A DNA stretch of 64,000 nucleotides from Allobosea sp. WAO (GTDB taxonomy: Bacteria; Pseudomonadota; Alphaproteobacteria; Rhizobiales; Beijerinckiaceae): assembly GCF_001509835.1 (NCBI RefSeq), contig NZ_JXTJ01000002.1:1-64000 (forward strand). The letters run 5' to 3'. The translations under genes were made by a program, and so were the position numbers. Within the stretch, counting starts at the first letter, position 1; every line of letters starts with the position of its first letter. Positions 8,495 to 17,555 of the stretch are shown here, piece after piece. The notes beneath the pieces are model-generated. The model worked only from the letters and a program-made list of their open reading frames with translations, did not search any database and was not told the DNA's origin.

Positions 8495-9784
8495 TCAGGC
8501 GGCGATCTCGGCGCGCTGCCGGTCGAGCGCCAGCAAAGCGAGCCCGCTCGCGACCGAACGGAACGCATCGCCGATATGGATCCGCTGCGCACCGAAGCGC
8601 CGGTCAAACAGCGCCCTAACCGCCGGCACATGCGAGGTGCCGCCGGTCATGAACACCGCCTCGACGCTCCCGGCCTCGACGCCGGCCTTCGCGAGCGCCT
8701 CATCGAGCGCGGCCTCGATCGCCGCGACATCCTCGGCGATCCAGCCATCGAAGTCCGCGCGGGTGACGGTGCGGTCGATCTCGACGCCCATCTGGTTGAA
8801 ACTCAACCTGGTCTCGTCCTGGCTCGACAGGGCGATCTTGGTGGCGGAGACGGCCCGGTAGAGTTCGTAGCCGAGATCGTATTCGATCACGGTCATCAGG
8901 TCCTCGAGGCGGCCCGGCTCGACCGCGTCCCGGATCAGGGCCTTGAGCTCTGCCATGGTCTCCCGGCTCTTCATCAGCGAGAGCCGGTGCCATTGCGCGA
9001 AGGCGGCGTGGTAGTGCGCGGGAATCGGCAGACGCTTGCCGAAGGAAAGATAGTCCGTGCCCTTGCCGAGCCGCGGCGAGACGGCATGCTCGATGATGCG
9101 GTAATCGAAGGTGTCGCCGGCGACGCCAACACCGGAATGGGAGAGCGGTATCGCCTCGAGGCGCCCGGTGCCACCGGGCTCGAAGCGCATCACCGAGAAG
9201 TCGCTGGTGCCGCCGCCGAAGTCGGCGACCAGCATGGTCTGCGCCTGCTTCAGCTCGCGGGCATACCAGTAGGCGGCGCCGAGCGGCTCATAGGCGAAGT
9301 CGACGCGCGGCATGCCGGCCTTGGCATAGGCGGCCGAGAGCCGGCCGAGCGCCAGCTCCTCGTCCGGGCGCTCGCCGGCGAAGACCACCGGGCGGCCGGA
9401 GATCAGAGGGCGCTCGGCCAGCCCATCGAGCCCGGCCGAGAGATCGCTCAGGAACACCGCGATCAGGTCCTCGAGCTGGAAGAGCTTGCCGAAGAGCCTG
9501 GTCTCCTGGAAGGCGCGGCTGGAGAGATGGGTCTTCAGCGACTGCAGGAAGCGATGCTCGGTCGTCATGCCGAGCGCCATGTCTAGGGCGTCGGGGCCGC
9601 TGACATGGGCGACATGGGTCTTGGGCGGGCGCCCCTCGCGCCAGAACATCAGGGCCGAGCGATAGGCGTCGACCGCGCCCTGCTTCGTCGCGAAGCTGCG
9701 GGTCGAGACGCTGCCATCGGCGCGCGCGAGGGCGACCACGCTGTTGGTGGTGCCGAAATCGATGCCGATCGCCGCGTGGTCCAT
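8495..9784 (-). CDS. Hsp70-family protein, YegD-like
   Basis: This 429-residue actin-fold ATPase has phosphate-1 motif IGIDFGTTNSVVAL at residue 6, phosphate-2 motif LVADFGGGTSDFSV near residue 195 and adenosine motif VFMTGGTSHVPAVR near residue 390. It ends after the nucleotide-binding domain and lacks the DnaK substrate-binding beta-sandwich and lid. This is the layout of E. coli YegD, whose function is unknown. The ATG at 9784 is chosen because the fold begins six residues later. It sits between sppA and rpsA, breaking an otherwise usual gene order. Confidence 0.85.
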   Translation of the reverse strand: MDHAAIGIDFGTTNSVVALARADGSVSTRSFATKQGAVDAYRSALMFWREGRPPKTHVAHVSGPDALDMALGMTTEHRFLQSLKTHLSSRAFQETRLFGKLFQLEDLIAVFLSDLSAGLDGLAERPLISGRPVVFAGERPDEELALGRLSAAYAKAGMPRVDFAYEPLGAAYWYARELKQAQTMLVADFGGGTSDFSVMRFEPGGTGRLEAIPLSHSGVGVAGDTFDYRIIEHAVSPRLGKGTDYLSFGKRLPIPAHYHAAFAQWHRLSLMKSRETMAELKALIRDAVEPGRLEDLMTVIEYDLGYELYRAVSATKIALSSQDETRLSFNQMGVEIDRTVTRADFDGWIAEDVAAIEAALDEALAKAGVEAGSVEAVFMTGGTSHVPAVRALFDRRFGAQRIHIGDAFRSVASGLALLALDRQRAEIAA

Positions 9785-9820
9785 TCCTGCATTCCTTCTG
9801 CGCGGTGCCACCGCTGTCTT

Positions 9821-9925
9821 TCCGGGGCTTTGCGTAAGCAAAGAGCCCGGAACCCATGAACACCCGCCCTGTCGACAGGGCTCGTCGTCACAGCAAACCC
9901 GGCAGCCGCCGTGTTCATGGGTTCC
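9821..9925. repeat. Nested palindromic intergenic element
   Basis: Three stems occur in about 105 bases: 9821-9833 with 9838-9851 (GCTTTGC / GCAAAG arms, one unpaired base), the 14-base perfect palindrome CCCTGTCGACAGGG, and a perfect 15-bp inverted repeat, GGAACCCATGAACAC at 9849-9863 against 9911-9925. It lies between the start of the Hsp70-like gene and the rpsA terminator. The form is that of dispersed REP-like palindromic units of alphaproteobacteria; copy number in the genome cannot be judged here. Confidence 0.6.
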
Positions 9926-9967
9926 AGGCCCGTGGCTGCGCCGCGCCCCGGAAAGACGCGAGCGGCC

Positions 9968-10001
9968 GAAACAAAAACCCGCGCGGATTTCTCCGCGCGG
10001 G
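9968..10001 (-). terminator. Rho-independent terminator of rpsA
   Basis: Read on the minus strand, a perfect 10-bp GC-rich stem (arms 9992-10001 and 9978-9987, 4-base loop) is followed by TTTTTGTTT. It starts 39 bases after the rpsA stop codon. This is a textbook intrinsic terminator. Confidence 0.9.
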
Positions 10002-10039
10002 CCGGTGGTCTGGTCAGGCCGCGAGGCGCGGCCTGAAGA

Positions 10040-11746
10040 TCACTTCTTGTCGGTGCTGGCCTTCTTGAGGGCCGCGCCGAGGATGTCGCCGAGCGAGGCG
10101 CCGGAATCGGCGGAGCCGTACTGGGCCATCGCCTCCTTCTCCTCGGCCATTTCCAGGGCCTTGATCGAGACCTGGATCTTGCGGGCCTTCTTGTCGAAGA
10201 GGATGACGCGGGCGTCGACCTTCTCGCCGGCCGCGAAGCGCTCGGGGCGCTGCTCGGCACGATCACGCGCGATTTCGGCGCGCTTGATGAAGGTGGTCAT
10301 GTCCGTGCCGGCGATCTTGACGTCGAGACCGCCTTCCTTGACGTCGATGATCTCGCAGGTCACGACTTGGCCCTTCTTGAACTCGCCGGCATCCACGAAG
10401 GGATCGCCGCCGAGCTGCTTCAGGCCGAGCGAGATGCGCTCCTTCTCGACGTCGACATCGAGAACGACCGCCTGGAGCATGTCGCCCTTCTTGTACTCCT
10501 CGATCACCTGCTCGCCCGGACGGTTCCAGTCCAGGTCCGACAGATGGATCATGCCGTCGATGTCGCCTTCCAGGCCGAGGAACAGGCCGAACTCGGTCTT
10601 GTTCTTGACCTCGCCCTCGACCACCGAACCGGACGGATGCTGCTCGGCGAAGACCTCCCACGGGTTGCGGAGGGTCTGCTTGAGGCCGAGCGAGATGCGG
10701 CGCTTGACCTGGTCGACCTCGAGGATCGCAACGTCGACTTCCTGGGAGGTCGAGACGATCTTGCCGGGGTGGACGTTCTTCTTGGTCCAGGACATCTCGG
10801 AGACGTGGATGAGGCCTTCGATGCCCGGCTCCACTTCGACGAACGCGCCGTAGTCCGTGATGTTGGTGACGCGGCCCTTGAGGCGCGCACCGACCGGGTA
10901 ACGCGCCGCGATGCCATCCCACGGATCGGCAAGCAGCTGCTTGATGCCGAGCGAGATGCGGTGCGTCTCCTGGTTGATCTTGATGATCTTGACCTTGACC
11001 GACTGGCCGATGGTCACAACCTCGGACGGGTGGTTGACGCGGCGCCAGGCCATGTCGGTGACATGGAGCAGGCCGTCAATGCCGCCGAGATCGACGAACG
11101 CACCGTATTCGGTGATGTTCTTGACGACGCCGTCGATGACCTGGCCCTCTTCGAGCGAGGCGACGAGCTCGGAGCGAGCCTCGGCGCGGGTCTCTTCGAG
11201 AACGGTGCGGCGCGAGACGACGATGTTGCCGCGGCGGCGATCCATCTTGAGGATCTCGAAGGGCTGCGGCTGACCCATCAGCGGGCCGACGTCGCGGATC
11301 GGGCGGATGTCGACCTGCGAACGCGGCAGGAAGGCGACGGCGCCGTCGAGATCGACGGTGTAGCCACCCTTAACCGTGTTGAAGATGTTGCCCATGACCT
11401 TCTCACGGGCCTCGAACGCCTTCTCGAGCTTGACCCAGCTCTCTTCACGGCGGGCCTTGTCGCGCGAGATGACGGCTTCGCCAAGCGCGTTCTCGATCCG
11501 ATCGAGATAGACCTCGACCTCGTCGCCGACCTTCAGCTCCTGGTCGCGACCAGGGCCGGTGAATTCCTTCAAGGCGACGCGACCTTCGGTCTTCAGACCG
11601 ACGTCGATGATCGCCATGTCCTTCTCAATGGCAACTACCTTGCCCTTGATGACGGTACCTTCGAGGGCCTCGTTCCGGGTGAACGATTCCTCGAGCAGGG
11701 CGGCAAAATCCTCGCGACCCGCGTGATAGCTTTCGACAGCTGACAT
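10040..11746 (-). CDS. rpsA: 30S ribosomal protein S1
   Basis: This 568-residue protein is built from six S1 RNA-binding repeats. The first two (about residues 28-190) are the divergent ribosome-docking pair. The later four carry the typical [23 protein letters not shown]-like core (for example near residues 228, 313, 400 and 488). S1 brings mRNA to the 30S subunit and melts structure around start sites. The ATG at 11746 has a good ribosome binding site (CAGGAG) at the right distance. The cmk gene that often precedes rpsA in alphaproteobacteria is not present upstream here. Confidence 0.97.
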   Translation of the reverse strand: MSAVESYHAGREDFAALLEESFTRNEALEGTVIKGKVVAIEKDMAIIDVGLKTEGRVALKEFTGPGRDQELKVGDEVEVYLDRIENALGEAVISRDKARREESWVKLEKAFEAREKVMGNIFNTVKGGYTVDLDGAVAFLPRSQVDIRPIRDVGPLMGQPQPFEILKMDRRRGNIVVSRRTVLEETRAEARSELVASLEEGQVIDGVVKNITEYGAFVDLGGIDGLLHVTDMAWRRVNHPSEVVTIGQSVKVKIIKINQETHRISLGIKQLLADPWDGIAARYPVGARLKGRVTNITDYGAFVEVEPGIEGLIHVSEMSWTKKNVHPGKIVSTSQEVDVAILEVDQVKRRISLGLKQTLRNPWEVFAEQHPSGSVVEGEVKNKTEFGLFLGLEGDIDGMIHLSDLDWNRPGEQVIEEYKKGDMLQAVVLDVDVEKERISLGLKQLGGDPFVDAGEFKKGQVVTCEIIDVKEGGLDVKIAGTDMTTFIKRAEIARDRAEQRPERFAAGEKVDARVILFDKKARKIQVSIKALEMAEEKEAMAQYGSADSGASLGDILGAALKKASTDKK

Positions 11747-12276
11747 GTATGCTCCTGAACGCCGGCCGCGTATCCCGCGGATGTCCGGCTGGGCGCCGTT
11801 TGGGTTAGTGCTGCACGCCGGACCGGGCCGAATGGCGCTCCGTTTCCGAAGCTTGCCGTCCCGCAGGACAGCGGCGCCAGGCCACAGGGGCCGATCCGCA
11901 TCCGAGAGACGCGCGCCAAACACAAAACGGGAGCCGGCCGGTGGCCGCCCCCGGCTGTGATCGATCACGGCCCTTCGGACGAGGCGGATGTAATCGATCC
12001 CCGCCCCTGCGACAAGGGAAAAAGGGCAGTTCCGCCCGCTCCACGGCAGGAAACCGGCCGCCGACGGCGCCTTGCGGCAGAAGAGGTACCTCTTCCGGAC
12101 CAGCAGGCCAGATTGCCGCAAGGTCAGCACCATGCCAGAAAAGCCGCGACGCCGTGGCCTGCCCCTGCCACCCCCGCGCCCCTGCCCTGCCTCCCACTGC
12201 CGCGAAGCCCGCCCTGGGACAGCCACGCCTTGAGATCTGCTGTGCCTGTCCGGCGCCGGAAAAGGAGCCATCCGCG
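11747..12276. other. rpsA / cytochrome c divergent intergenic region
   Basis: This 530-base gap holds the rpsA leader and promoter and the promoter of the cytochrome gene. Frames cross it on both strands but none resembles a protein. The clear structures are at 12071-12122 (separate entry). I could not place a sigma-70 promoter with confidence. Confidence 0.4.
12071..12122. other. Stem with nested 16-base palindrome
   Basis: CTTGCGGCA at 12071-12079 pairs exactly with TGCCGCAAG at 12114-12122. The perfect palindrome GAAGAGGTACCTCTTC (12080-12095) lies directly inside. The element sits about 330 bases upstream of rpsA and 155 bases upstream of the cytochrome gene. It could be a protein-binding site or an RNA structure, and no family was recognised. 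Confidence 0.4.
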
Positions 12277-12783
12277 ATGCAAAGCCCGCTGCGCTTCCTC
12301 GCCTTCGCGACCGCCGTCCTGCTCGCCGCCTCCCTCGCCGACGCCCAGACGCGCGCGCCACGGGAGCGCATCCAGCGCGGCGAATATCTCGCCGCGATCA
12401 TGGACTGCGGCGGCTGCCATACGCCGGGCGTCTTCCTCGGCAAGCCGGACATGGCGCGGAAATTCGCCGGCTCGGAGGTCGGCTTCAAGATCCCCGGGCT
12501 CGGAACCTTCTTTCCGCCGAACCTGACGCCCGACCGCGAGACCGGGCTCGGCGCCTGGAGCGAGCAGGACATCATCAAGGCGGTGCGGACCGGCGTCAGA
12601 CCCGATGGACGCGTGCTGGCCCCGGCCATGCCTTATAACAGCTATGGCAAGCTGAACGATGCCGACGCCCTGGCGCTGGCGAGCTACTTCAAGAGCCTGC
12701 CGCCGATCAACCACGCGCCCCCTGCACTCTCGGGCCCGGCCGAGACGCCAAAGGGTCCTTACGTCACGGTCGTGGCGCCCTGA
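12277..12783 (+). CDS. Secreted mono-haem c-type cytochrome
   Basis: This 168-residue protein has a signal peptide (residues 1-23, SLADAQ) and one haem-binding motif, CGGCH, near residue 47. The distal haem ligand is probably a Met in [13 protein letters not shown] near residue 111. It resembles the cytochrome c subunits that accept electrons from periplasmic dehydrogenases (for example membrane alcohol or gluconate dehydrogenase types), but it is a single-domain form. No dehydrogenase gene is adjacent, so its donor is unknown. Confidence 0.85.
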   Translation: MQSPLRFLAFATAVLLAASLADAQTRAPRERIQRGEYLAAIMDCGGCHTPGVFLGKPDMARKFAGSEVGFKIPGLGTFFPPNLTPDRETGLGAWSEQDIIKAVRTGVRPDGRVLAPAMPYNSYGKLNDADALALASYFKSLPPINHAPPALSGPAETPKGPYVTVVAP

Positions 12784-12819
12784 CCAGTCGTCCGGAAAGA
12801 CCGAACTGAGCGCCCGCCC

Positions 12820-12839
12820 CTCGCCCGGCGCCGGGCGAG
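12820..12839. terminator. 20-base perfect GC palindrome
   Basis: A perfect 20-base palindrome with arms CTCGCCCGGC and GCCGGGCGAG lies 37 bases after the cytochrome gene and before the next plus-strand gene. It may end transcription or stabilise the cytochrome mRNA 3' end. There is no T-run. Confidence 0.4.
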
Positions 12840-12932
12840 CATGCGCCGCGCCGGACTTGTCCAGAGCCGTCACGGAGCCAATCTGGAGGGCGAATGCCGG
12901 CCGGGCCGGCGCGCTCCCAAGGGATCAGCCGC

Positions 12933-13940
12933 ATGCTTCCCCTCTCCATTCTCGATCTCGCCTTCATCACCGAAGGCGCGACGGCGGCCGACGCGCTGCA
13001 CAACAGCCGCGACCTCGCCCGCCATGCCGAAAAGCTCGGCTACACCCGCTTCTGGCTGGCCGAGCACCACAACATGACCGGCATCGCCAGCGCCGCGACC
13101 TCGGTCGCGATCGGCTATGTGGCTGAGGGCACTTCGACCATCCGCGTCGGCGCCGGCGGCATCATGCTGCCGAACCATTCGCCGCTGGTGATCGCCGAGC
13201 AGTTCGGGACGCTGGAGGCGCTCTACCCCGGCCGTATCGACCTCGGCCTCGGCCGGGCGCCCGGCACCGACCAGCGCACCTGGCGGGCGCTGCGGCGCGA
13301 AGCCGACTCGGCCGAGCGCTTCCCGCAAGACGTGCTCGAACTCCAGGCCCTGCTCGGCCCGCTCCAGCCGGACCAGGTGATCCAGGCGGTGCCCGGCACC
13401 AACAGCAATATCCCGCTCTGGATCCTAGGCTCCAGCCTGTTCGGCTCGCAGCTCGCCGCCGTGCTCGGCCTGCCCTACGCCTTCGCCTCGCATTTCTCGC
13501 CGGACGCGCTGATGGATGCGCTCGCCGTCTATCGCGAGCGCTTCCAGCCCTCGACCAAGCTCGACAGGCCCCATGCCATGGTCGGCTGCAACGTCGTCGT
13601 GGCCGAGACGGATGCCGAGGCGCAGCACCTGTTCACCTCGGTGCAGCAACGCTTCGCCGACATGCTGCGCGGCAAGCGCGGCCTCTTGGCGAAGCCGATC
13701 GACGACATCGAGAGCTACTGGTCCGGCCCGGAAAAGGCGCAGGCCCAGCGCATGCTCGCCTGCTCCTTTGTCGGCTCGCGCGACAACGTGCGGGCGCAGC
13801 TGCAGGCTTTCATCGAAAAGACCAAGGCCGACGAGCTGATCGTCGCTTCGGCGATCTACGACCACGCGGCCCGCAAGCGCTCCTACGAGATGCTCGCCGA
13901 AATCCAGCCGCAGCTCGGGCTGGCAGCCGTTCCGGCCTAG
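12933..13940 (+). CDS. LLM-class flavin-dependent oxidoreductase (YhbW type)
   Basis: This 335-residue member of the bacterial luciferase-like monooxygenase family has a TIM-barrel fold. It begins [14 protein letters not shown] and has the family motifs FWLAEHHNM near residue 40, [23 protein letters not shown] near residue 75 and [13 protein letters not shown] near residue 105. This subgroup is exemplified by E. coli YhbW, whose substrate is unknown; it would use reduced FMN from a partner reductase, and none is adjacent. The ATG at 12933 fits the family start. Confidence 0.88.
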   Translation: MLPLSILDLAFITEGATAADALHNSRDLARHAEKLGYTRFWLAEHHNMTGIASAATSVAIGYVAEGTSTIRVGAGGIMLPNHSPLVIAEQFGTLEALYPGRIDLGLGRAPGTDQRTWRALRREADSAERFPQDVLELQALLGPLQPDQVIQAVPGTNSNIPLWILGSSLFGSQLAAVLGLPYAFASHFSPDALMDALAVYRERFQPSTKLDRPHAMVGCNVVVAETDAEAQHLFTSVQQRFADMLRGKRGLLAKPIDDIESYWSGPEKAQAQRMLACSFVGSRDNVRAQLQAFIEKTKADELIVASAIYDHAARKRSYEMLAEIQPQLGLAAVPA

Positions 13941-14080
13941 CCGCCCGGAACACGGCGCCGGCACGGCGAATTGGCCTCTGATACGATCAATAGCTCGCCC
14001 GCAGAGCCGGGCGACAGCTTCCCCTGCGTCGGCCTTCATGCGAGGTTGCGGCAACTGTGCCTGCGCCAGAGGAGAACGCC

Positions 14081-14638
14081 ATGGGTTGGGCCGTCCTGGG
14101 ACTGATCGTCGTCGTCGTGATCTATCTGATCATGACCTATAACGGCCTCGTGGCGATGCGGCAGCGCGTCAATCAGGCTTTCGCCGACATCGACGTGCAG
14201 CTGAAGCAGCGCCACGACCTGATCCCCAATCTGGTCGAGACGGTGAAGGGCTATGCCAGCCACGAGAAGGAAACCTTCGACGCGGTGATCAAGGCCCGCA
14301 ACCAGGCGCAAGTCGCGACCGGCCCGCACGACCAGGCAGTCGCCGAACAGCAGCTCACCGGCGCCGTCGGCCGGCTGCTCGCGCTCGGCGAAGCCTATCC
14401 CGATCTCAAGGCGAGCGCGAACTTCCAGCAGCTCCAGCAGGACCTCGGCAATGTCGAGGACAAGCTGGCGGCGGCGCGGCGCTTCTTCAACAATGCGGTC
14501 GGCGAGTTCAATGCCGCGATCCAGGCCTTCCCGGCGGTGTTCTTCGCGCCCCAGATGGGCTTCACCCCGCGCGAGTTCTTCGATGTCGGCGAAGAGAAGC
14601 GGGCGCAGATCGAAGTGGCGCCGACCGTGAAGTTCTAA
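14081..14638 (+). CDS. lemA: LemA family protein
   Basis: This 185-residue protein has one N-terminal membrane helix (residues 3-19) with a very short outside segment, then a long helical bundle. Family motifs are RQRVNQAFADIDVQLKQRHDLIPNLVETVKGY (residues about 28-58), the DLGNVEDKLAAARRFFNNAVGEFN helix near residue 125 and FPAVFFAP near the end. The function of LemA is unknown. It is almost always paired with a membrane metalloprotease, as here, where an M48 gene starts 29 bases downstream. Confidence 0.92.
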   Translation: MGWAVLGLIVVVVIYLIMTYNGLVAMRQRVNQAFADIDVQLKQRHDLIPNLVETVKGYASHEKETFDAVIKARNQAQVATGPHDQAVAEQQLTGAVGRLLALGEAYPDLKASANFQQLQQDLGNVEDKLAAARRFFNNAVGEFNAAIQAFPAVFFAPQMGFTPREFFDVGEEKRAQIEVAPTVKF

Positions 14639-14667
14639 AGGCGCCGGCGAACAGCGGAGCCGCGGCG

Positions 14668-15747
14668 ATGCCTGGGGAAGCCTTCGGGCTATACACCCAC
14701 CAGCGCAACAACCGGATCAGGTCGAATTTCCTGCTCGTCGGGCTGTTCCTGCTGGTCTACCTGACCGTCTGGGGCCTGCTGCTGGTCGCCTACGGCTATG
14801 GCGGCGTGCCGCGCGGCCGCAGCGCGTTCAGCGAGGCCGGGCGCACCTTCCTGTCCTGGCTGCCGGTGATCACGCTCGCCACGCTCGCCTGGATCTTCAT
14901 CGGCTTCAGGGTGAATGTCGCATTGATCGGCGCGGTGTCCGGCGCCAAGGGGATCAGCCGCGAGGAGAATCCCAAGCTCTACCGGATGCTGGAAAACCTC
15001 TGCATCTCGCGTGGCATGGTGACGCCGAAGCTCGCGATCATCCAGAGCGACGCCCTCAACGCCTTCGCCAGCGGCGTCAACGACAAGCAGTTCACGGTGA
15101 CGCTGACCACCGGGCTGATCGAGCAGCTCAACGATGCCGAGCTCGAAGCGGTGATCGCGCATGAGCTCACCCATATCCGCAATGGCGACGTCCGGCTGAT
15201 GGTGATCGCGATCGTCATCGCCGGCGTGATCTCCTTCGTCGGCGAGGTGATGTTCCGCGGCCTCACGCGGCGCAGCATCCGCTATTCCTCGTCCTCCGAC
15301 GACAAGAAGGGCAACGGCATCGCGATCCTGATCGGCATCGCCGTGATCGCGATCTCCTGGTTCCTGGCGATCGTGGTTCGGCTCTCGCTGTCCCGGGCTC
15401 GCGAGTATCTCGCCGATGCCGGCGCGGTCGAGCTCACCAAGAACCCCGACGCGATGATCTCGGCCCTGCTCAAGATCTCCGGCCGCGCCGATATCGAGGG
15501 CGTGCCCTCGGGCGTGATGGACATGTGCTTCGAGAACGACCCCGACGATTTCGCCGATCTGTTCTCGACCCATCCTTCGGTGACCAAGCGGGTGCAGGCG
15601 CTGGTGCAGACGGCAGGCGGGCGCATGCCGCTCGAAGCGCCGATCGGCCCGCCCAAGGTCGCCGAGCGCCAACCTCTGCCCGAGATCGCCGAGACCTCGG
15701 CCGCGCATGGTCCCTGGTCGCGGCCGACCCCGCCGGCAGGCGGTTAG
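14668..15747 (+). CDS. M48-family membrane metalloprotease (HtpX-like)
   Basis: This 359-residue inner-membrane zinc protease has two helices near residues 23-46 and 66-90, the active site HELTH (zinc His pair and catalytic Glu) near residue 165, two further helices (about residues 178-195 and 225-243) and the third zinc ligand region RAREYLADAGAVEL near residue 248. The closing FSTHPSVTKRVQAL is typical of M48B peptidases. HtpX-like enzymes clear damaged membrane proteins together with FtsH. It is translationally close to lemA and almost certainly co-expressed with it. Confidence 0.9.
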   Translation: MPGEAFGLYTHQRNNRIRSNFLLVGLFLLVYLTVWGLLLVAYGYGGVPRGRSAFSEAGRTFLSWLPVITLATLAWIFIGFRVNVALIGAVSGAKGISREENPKLYRMLENLCISRGMVTPKLAIIQSDALNAFASGVNDKQFTVTLTTGLIEQLNDAELEAVIAHELTHIRNGDVRLMVIAIVIAGVISFVGEVMFRGLTRRSIRYSSSSDDKKGNGIAILIGIAVIAISWFLAIVVRLSLSRAREYLADAGAVELTKNPDAMISALLKISGRADIEGVPSGVMDMCFENDPDDFADLFSTHPSVTKRVQALVQTAGGRMPLEAPIGPPKVAERQPLPEIAETSAAHGPWSRPTPPAGG

Positions 15748-15813
15748 ATCGCCTTGCGGGCGGCCGTGCAGCGCGATGGCAAATCCGGCTCCGCAGCCCG
15801 GCCTTGAACGCCG

Positions 15814-16443
15814 TTACTTAAAAGCCGGAGCTCTGGCCGCGGAGTACCGGGACAGCCAGACCGTGTGGCCGCCGCAGGTCGCATCCTCGACGATATGGTC
15901 GACGACGGCAAAGCCGTTGTCGCCGAGCAGGCGCCGGTACTCCTCCGGCGCCAGGCTGGCGTGATAGAGCGGTTCGCCCTCGAAGCTGCCGATCGCCTCG
16001 CCATGGCCGGGACCGCTGGTGAAGAGCAGGGCGGCGCCTTCGGCGGCATGCTCCCGGAAGAGCGGGAACATCAGGCGCTGGTCGGCCTGGCGAAGGTGGA
16101 AGAAGCTGTCCCAGGCGATCAGCCCGTCGAAGCGCCTGCCGAGCGCCAGTTCGCGCATGTCGGCGACCCGCCAGGAGTGCTGCGGGAAGCGTTCGCGGCA
16201 GAGTTCGATCAGCGGCGCCGAGGAATCGATGCCGGTCACCGCGCAGCCGCGTTCGATCAGGTGCCGGGCGATCGGCTCGCCCATGCCGCAGCCGATATCG
16301 AGGACCGACGGCGCCGCCGGTAGCAGCGAAAGGAAGCGCTCGAGCCAGGACGCCTCCATCAGCGTTCGGCCCCGCTGCGCGTCGTAGGCGGCGGCATGGC
16401 GCTCATAGAGCGAGACGATGGCGTCGGCAGAATTGGTCATCAC
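15814..16443 (-). CDS. Class I SAM-dependent methyltransferase
   Basis: This 209-residue protein has the Rossmann-type methyltransferase core: motif I VLDIGCGMGEPIARHL near residue 47, the acidic ribose-binding ITGID-like strand (VTGIDSS) near residue 69, and motif IV FDGLIAWDSFFHL near residue 105. The substrate is unknown. It is a short single-domain form of the UbiE/Methyltransf_11 or _25 type. Two adjacent ATG codons (16443 and 16440) can serve as start. Confidence 0.82.
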   Translation of the reverse strand: MMTNSADAIVSLYERHAAAYDAQRGRTLMEASWLERFLSLLPAAPSVLDIGCGMGEPIARHLIERGCAVTGIDSSAPLIELCRERFPQHSWRVADMRELALGRRFDGLIAWDSFFHLRQADQRLMFPLFREHAAEGAALLFTSGPGHGEAIGSFEGEPLYHASLAPEEYRRLLGDNGFAVVDHIVEDATCGGHTVWLSRYSAARAPAFK

Positions 16444-16555
16444 CGGGATCTAGACGCCCGCAGCAGGAAAGACGAGCTTGCCAGCTTTCGGGTGGGATAC
16501 GCATGCTGACAGCACTAGCTTCGCGAGCATGAGATCAGATCGCGAGGACAGAACG

Positions 16556-17542
16556 ATGAACGCTCACCCCGGCTTCCGAACTGCGATGAAACCGATCAGC
16601 CTTTCCAATGCCGTGCTCGCCCGCGCAACCGAGGCGATTCCCTCGGAGGCCGATTTCCCGGCGGCCGCGCCCGGCTCCGACTACGACACAGTGCGCCGCA
16701 TCCTCGCCTACATCACCAATAACTGGCGCCAGCAGCCGACGATCGAGGCGATCGCGGAAGCTGCCGGCGCGACCCCGACCGACGTCCATCACCTGTTCCG
16801 GCGCTGGTGCGGGCTAACGCCGAAGGCCTTCCTGCAGGCGATCACGCTCGACAACGCCAAGGGGCTGCTGGCGTCCTCCGCCAGCATCCTCGACACCAGC
16901 TACGAGGTCGGCCTTTCCGGTCCCGGCCGGCTGCACGATCTCTTCGTCAGCCACGAGGCGATGTCGCCCGGCGAATGGAAGACCGGGGGCGAGGGCCTGC
17001 GGCTTTCCTACGGCTTCCATGCCTCGCCCTTCGGCGAGGCGCTGATCGTGGTCACCGAGCGCGGCCTTGCCGGACTCGGGTGGGTCTCGAACGGCCAGGA
17101 TGGCGGCAAGGTCGTCGGCGGCCGGGCCGAAGCGCTGGCCGACATGATGCGCCGCTGGCCACATGCCGATTACCGCTTCGATCCGCAGGCGACGAAGCCC
17201 TATGCCGGCCGGATCTTCGAGCCGGAGCGCTGGTCGCCGCAGACGCCGCTGCGCGTCGTGCTGATCGGCACCGATTTCGAGGTGCGCGTCTGGGAGACGC
17301 TGCTGAGGATTCCGGTCGGCTGCGCCACCACCTATGGCGACGTCGCCGACCATATCGGCAAGCCCTCGGCGGCCCGCGCCGTCGGCGCTGCGGTCGGCAA
17401 GAACCCGATCTCCTTCGTCGTGCCCTGCCATCGCGTGATCGGCAAGTCCGGCGCGCTCACCGGCTACCATTGGGGGCTGACGCGCAAGCGCGCCATCCTC
17501 GGCTGGGAGGCGGGGCAGGTCTCGGGCGGTCAGGCCGCCTGA
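16556..17542 (+). CDS. Ada-like methylated-DNA-protein cysteine methyltransferase with AraC HTH
   Basis: This 328-residue protein joins an AraC-type DNA-binding domain (about residues 40-140, two HTH units ending MSPGEWK) to an O6-alkylguanine-DNA alkyltransferase domain. The acceptor Cys is in PCHRVIGKSG near residue 290, preceded by CATTYGDVADHIGKPSAARAVG. It removes alkyl groups from guanine by irreversible self-alkylation. The N-terminal zinc-Cys phosphotriester domain of E. coli Ada is absent, so the usual switch for Ada autoactivation is missing. The ATG at 16556 is favoured over 16478 because of the AGGACAG before it. Confidence 0.9.
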   Translation: MNAHPGFRTAMKPISLSNAVLARATEAIPSEADFPAAAPGSDYDTVRRILAYITNNWRQQPTIEAIAEAAGATPTDVHHLFRRWCGLTPKAFLQAITLDNAKGLLASSASILDTSYEVGLSGPGRLHDLFVSHEAMSPGEWKTGGEGLRLSYGFHASPFGEALIVVTERGLAGLGWVSNGQDGGKVVGGRAEALADMMRRWPHADYRFDPQATKPYAGRIFEPERWSPQTPLRVVLIGTDFEVRVWETLLRIPVGCATTYGDVADHIGKPSAARAVGAAVGKNPISFVVPCHRVIGKSGALTGYHWGLTRKRAILGWEAGQVSGGQAA

Positions 17543-17555
17543 GGGGAGGAGCCGC

